Under the pieces are notes generated by a model. The model was not told the DNA's origin, searched no databases, and saw only the letters and a list, made by a program, of their open reading frames with translations. DNA of 7,428 nt from Helicobacteraceae bacterium (GTDB lineage: Bacteria; Campylobacterota; Campylobacteria; Campylobacterales; Sulfurimonadaceae), in contig JALWNV010000089.1 in the NCBI GenBank assembly GCA_027083665.1, forward strand, positions 15,252 through 22,679, read 5' to 3'. The translations under genes and the position numbers were made by a program. This document shows, one piece after another, positions 5,345-7,428 of the stretch. Numbering within the stretch: the first letter of the stretch is position 1; every line of letters begins with the position of its first letter.

Positions 5345-5362
5345 GATAGACTCCGATAGACT
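5345..5362 (+). repeat. Tandem direct repeat GATAGACT with 10-bp period
   Basis: GATAGACT occurs at 5345-5352 and again at 5355-5362, separated by two bases. The copies therefore lie one helical turn apart on the same face of the DNA, just before the formate dehydrogenase RBS. This could be a regulator-binding direct repeat or a chance duplication. Confidence 0.45.
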
Positions 5363-5367
5363 ATTTC

Positions 5368-5371
5368 AGGA
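5368..5371 (+). promoter_or_regulatory. Ribosome binding site of formate dehydrogenase
   Basis: AGGA lies seven bases before ATG 5379 and supports that start, which places the first cluster cysteine at residue 12, as in soluble FdhF enzymes. Confidence 0.6.
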
Positions 5372-5378
5372 CGGCAGT

Positions 5379-7428
5379 ATGAGTAAAACGGCAGAGATTA
5401 TCGACAGCGTATGTACCTATTGCGGCGTCGGATGCGACATCGAGGGGCATGTGGAAAACAACCGCATCGTCAAGATCGGCGCCGCACCAGACGGCGTTGT
5501 TTCACAGGGAAAACTCTGTATCAAGGGCACGTACGGTTTCGATTTCGTCACCGACGAAAACCGTCTGCGAACCCCCCGCATCCCCAAACGTTTTCTTGCG
5601 GCCCACCCGCAGATCGCGCGGGCGGTCGCGGACCGGCTGCACGATTTCGACGAAACCTGGTACGAGTGCGACGTCGATACCGCGACTACCGCGGCGGCGA
5701 TGAAGCTGCGCGAGATTCAGGTCAAATACGGTGAAAAGAGTTTCTGCGCCATCGGCGGGGCGCGCACGAGCTGCGAAAGTGCGTACCTGTTTCAGAAATT
5801 CACCCGCCATACGATGCGTTCGCCTCATGTCGACAACTGTGCGCGTGTCTGCCACAGCCCCAGTCTCAAGGGGATGCGGACCACGATCGGCGAAGGAGCG
5901 GCGACAAATCCCTACAACGACATCTACGAAGCCGAATACATCATCGTCATCGGCTCCAACACGACCGAGGCGCATCCCATCGTCGCCAACCGGATCGTCG
6001 AGACGGCCCAGAAACACAACAATCTCGCCGTGATCGACGTGCGCGACATCAAACTGATGAAGTTCGCCAAGCAAAAGGCGATCATCCCGCACGAAGCGAA
6101 CTTGCTGATCCTCAACATGATGGCGCGGGTCATCATCGAAGAGGAACTATACGACCGCAACTTCATCGAGACCCGCACGAAAGGCTTTGAGGCGTACAAA
6201 GAACAGATCCTCGGCGATCCGTATGCCGACCCCGACTATTTCCGGCAGGTCAAAGGCTTCGAGCATCTCGCCAAGCTCATTCCCAATATCGCACGCGAAT
6301 ATGCCGTCAAGAAGTCGATGATCTTCTGGGGGCTGGGCATCACCGAACATCTCGACGGCTCCTACGCCGTGATGGCGATCACCCACCTGGCGCTGATCAC
6401 GGGCAATATCGGCAAGAGCGGCGCGGGGCTGATGCCGCTGCGCGGGCAGAACAACGTGCAGGGCGCCTGCGACATGGGCTGCCTCCCCTACTACGATCCC
6501 GACTACCAGAAGCCCGAAGAAGAGGGGCTGATGACACCGCAGCTTGTCGACGCGATGTGTGAGGGCAAGATCAAGGCGGTGCTGAACATGGGCGAGGATA
6601 TCACCCATATTCACCCCAACCTCAACAAGATCGACGAGGCGTTCGGGCACCTCGAGTTCCTGATGGTGCAGGAGATCATGATGAACGACGTCGCCCGCCG
6701 CGCGGATATCGTCGTGGGGGTCAAATCGGCCTATGAGAAAACCGGTGTCTATGTCAACGCCATGCGGCGTCTGCACCTTTCGCAGCCGCTGGTGCATTCG
6801 GACCTTCCCGACGACTGGGAGGTGATCCAGATGCTCGACAACAAGATGGGCGGCAGCTATCACTACCGCGACAGCTCCGAGGTGTGGGACGAGGTGCGGC
6901 AGGTGGCGCACCGCCGTTTCAGCGGGGCGTCGTACATGCGGCTGCAGCGCCACCGCAAACGCGGCCTTCAGTGGCCGGTCTACACCGAGGACACGCCGGT
7001 GCTGCATCTGCTCGATTTCCGCACCGAGGACGGACTGGGGAAGTTTCATTATCACCGCTACGCATTGCGGGGAATGGTGAAGGAGCTGATCGAGACACGG
7101 GAAATCCGCGACGGCTACTACCTGACGACGGGCCGCACGCTGGCACATTACAACAACGCCGCACAGACCAAAGCGAGCGAAAAGCTCAACAAACGCTACG
7201 AGGAGGATATCCTGCTCGTCAGCGAGGAGGATGCCGCGGCGTTCGCACCAAAGGTCGTTTTGCGTACCGAATACGGCTCCTCGGCCCCGCTGCGCGTCAG
7301 GATCACCGAACGGGTGCATCCGGGGACGCTTTTCGTGACCTTCCACCATGCCGACTCGCGCATCAACGCGCTTTTCGGCGACAGACGCGACGAACTGATC
7401 CTGACCGCGGCCTTCAAGTCGGTCAAGG
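5379..7428 (+). CDS. fdhF: Formate dehydrogenase catalytic subunit, FdhF type, cysteine form (3' partial)
   Basis: The frame stays open to the window edge, giving 683 residues, nearly the whole protein. It oxidises formate to CO2 (or the reverse) at a molybdenum or tungsten bis-pterin site. Cys12, Cys15, Cys19 and Cys47 (C-X2-C-X3-C-X27-C) bind the N-terminal 4Fe-4S cluster, followed by Lys49 in LCIKG. The active-site segment HVDNCARVCHSPS has Cys158-His159 where E. coli FdhF has selenocysteine-histidine. RGQNNVQGACDMG (355-367) supplies Arg355, equivalent to the active-site arginine. TGRTLAHYNN (584-593) opens the C-terminal pterin-dinucleotide-binding domain, which lacks only its end. There is no Tat signal, so the enzyme should be cytoplasmic, unlike the exported FdhA of respiratory Campylobacterota enzymes. 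Histidine after the catalytic cysteine argues against nitrate reductase. Residues about 64-100 diverge from the usual family sequence. Redox partners would be encoded beyond the right edge. Confidence 0.93.
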   Translation, partial: MSKTAEIIDSVCTYCGVGCDIEGHVENNRIVKIGAAPDGVVSQGKLCIKGTYGFDFVTDENRLRTPRIPKRFLAAHPQIARAVADRLHDFDETWYECDVDTATTAAAMKLREIQVKYGEKSFCAIGGARTSCESAYLFQKFTRHTMRSPHVDNCARVCHSPSLKGMRTTIGEGAATNPYNDIYEAEYIIVIGSNTTEAHPIVANRIVETAQKHNNLAVIDVRDIKLMKFAKQKAIIPHEANLLILNMMARVIIEEELYDRNFIETRTKGFEAYKEQILGDPYADPDYFRQVKGFEHLAKLIPNIAREYAVKKSMIFWGLGITEHLDGSYAVMAITHLALITGNIGKSGAGLMPLRGQNNVQGACDMGCLPYYDPDYQKPEEEGLMTPQLVDAMCEGKIKAVLNMGEDITHIHPNLNKIDEAFGHLEFLMVQEIMMNDVARRADIVVGVKSAYEKTGVYVNAMRRLHLSQPLVHSDLPDDWEVIQMLDNKMGGSYHYRDSSEVWDEVRQVAHRRFSGASYMRLQRHRKRGLQWPVYTEDTPVLHLLDFRTEDGLGKFHYHRYALRGMVKELIETREIRDGYYLTTGRTLAHYNNAAQTKASEKLNKRYEEDILLVSEEDAAAFAPKVVLRTEYGSSAPLRVRITERVHPGTLFVTFHHADSRINALFGDRRDELILTAAFKSVK

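Noticed and set aside
6147..7349. Antisense open frame of 400 codons opposite formate dehydrogenase
   Set aside because: The plus strand encodes conserved formate dehydrogenase motifs throughout. The antisense product is His/Val/Asp-rich without recognisable domains.
5379..7428. Assimilatory nitrate reductase as an alternative identity for the molybdopterin enzyme
   Set aside because: The N-terminal cluster motif is shared, but Cys-His at 158-159 with NCARVCH and the RGQNNVQGACDMG motif are those of formate dehydrogenases.

Overview
The window looks like chromosomal DNA from a relatively G+C-rich member of the Campylobacterota (Epsilonproteobacteria); Hydrogenimonas- or Nitratifractor-like organisms would fit. 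This is inferred from gene content and order. The run rRNA methyltransferase - membrane protein - periplasmic protein - aminotransferase - homoserine dehydrogenase matches, from memory, the Campylobacter jejuni block Cj0153c to Cj0149c. No database search was possible.

Region 1 (about 1-4267, plus strand) is a tightly packed co-directional run. It starts with the C-terminal end of an RlmB/TrmH-type 2'-O-methyltransferase. Next come a single-span membrane protein with a RodZ-like layout, a secreted protein of unknown function, a PLP-dependent aminotransferase of the AlaC type, and homoserine dehydrogenase (hom). Neighbouring genes overlap by 4, 7 and 8 bases, apart from one 39-base gap with a good ribosome binding site, so a single operon is likely. 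The first 18 bases are a pure G run and are probably an assembly or read-end artefact.

Region 2 (4268-5263, minus strand) holds two small membrane-protein genes of unknown function, arranged as a two-gene operon converging on hom. The stop codons of hom and the second small gene are directly adjacent. The first small gene contains a perfect 12-bp inverted repeat in its coding sequence.

Region 3 (5264-5378) is a 115-base divergent control region, the only substantial intergenic space here. It carries a consensus TATAAT for the minus-strand pair, a perfect 18-bp palindrome overlapping that -10, a sigma-54-like GG-N10-GC element facing the plus strand, and a GATAGACT direct repeat with a 10-bp period.

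Region 4 (5379-7428, plus strand) is the start of a molybdopterin formate dehydrogenase catalytic subunit. It is of the soluble FdhF type, with cysteine rather than selenocysteine at the active site and no Tat signal. It runs off the right edge of the window.

The left block serves rRNA modification, possibly the cell envelope, and amino acid metabolism (alanine or related transamination; homoserine, threonine and methionine synthesis). The right block serves one-carbon or energy metabolism. I found no tRNA, rRNA, CRISPR array, transposon or other mobile element, and no gene-free stretch longer than 300 bases. I do not see a clear new multi-gene system. The most interesting items are the divergent regulatory region with the unknown membrane pair, and the RodZ-like and periplasmic conserved unknowns.
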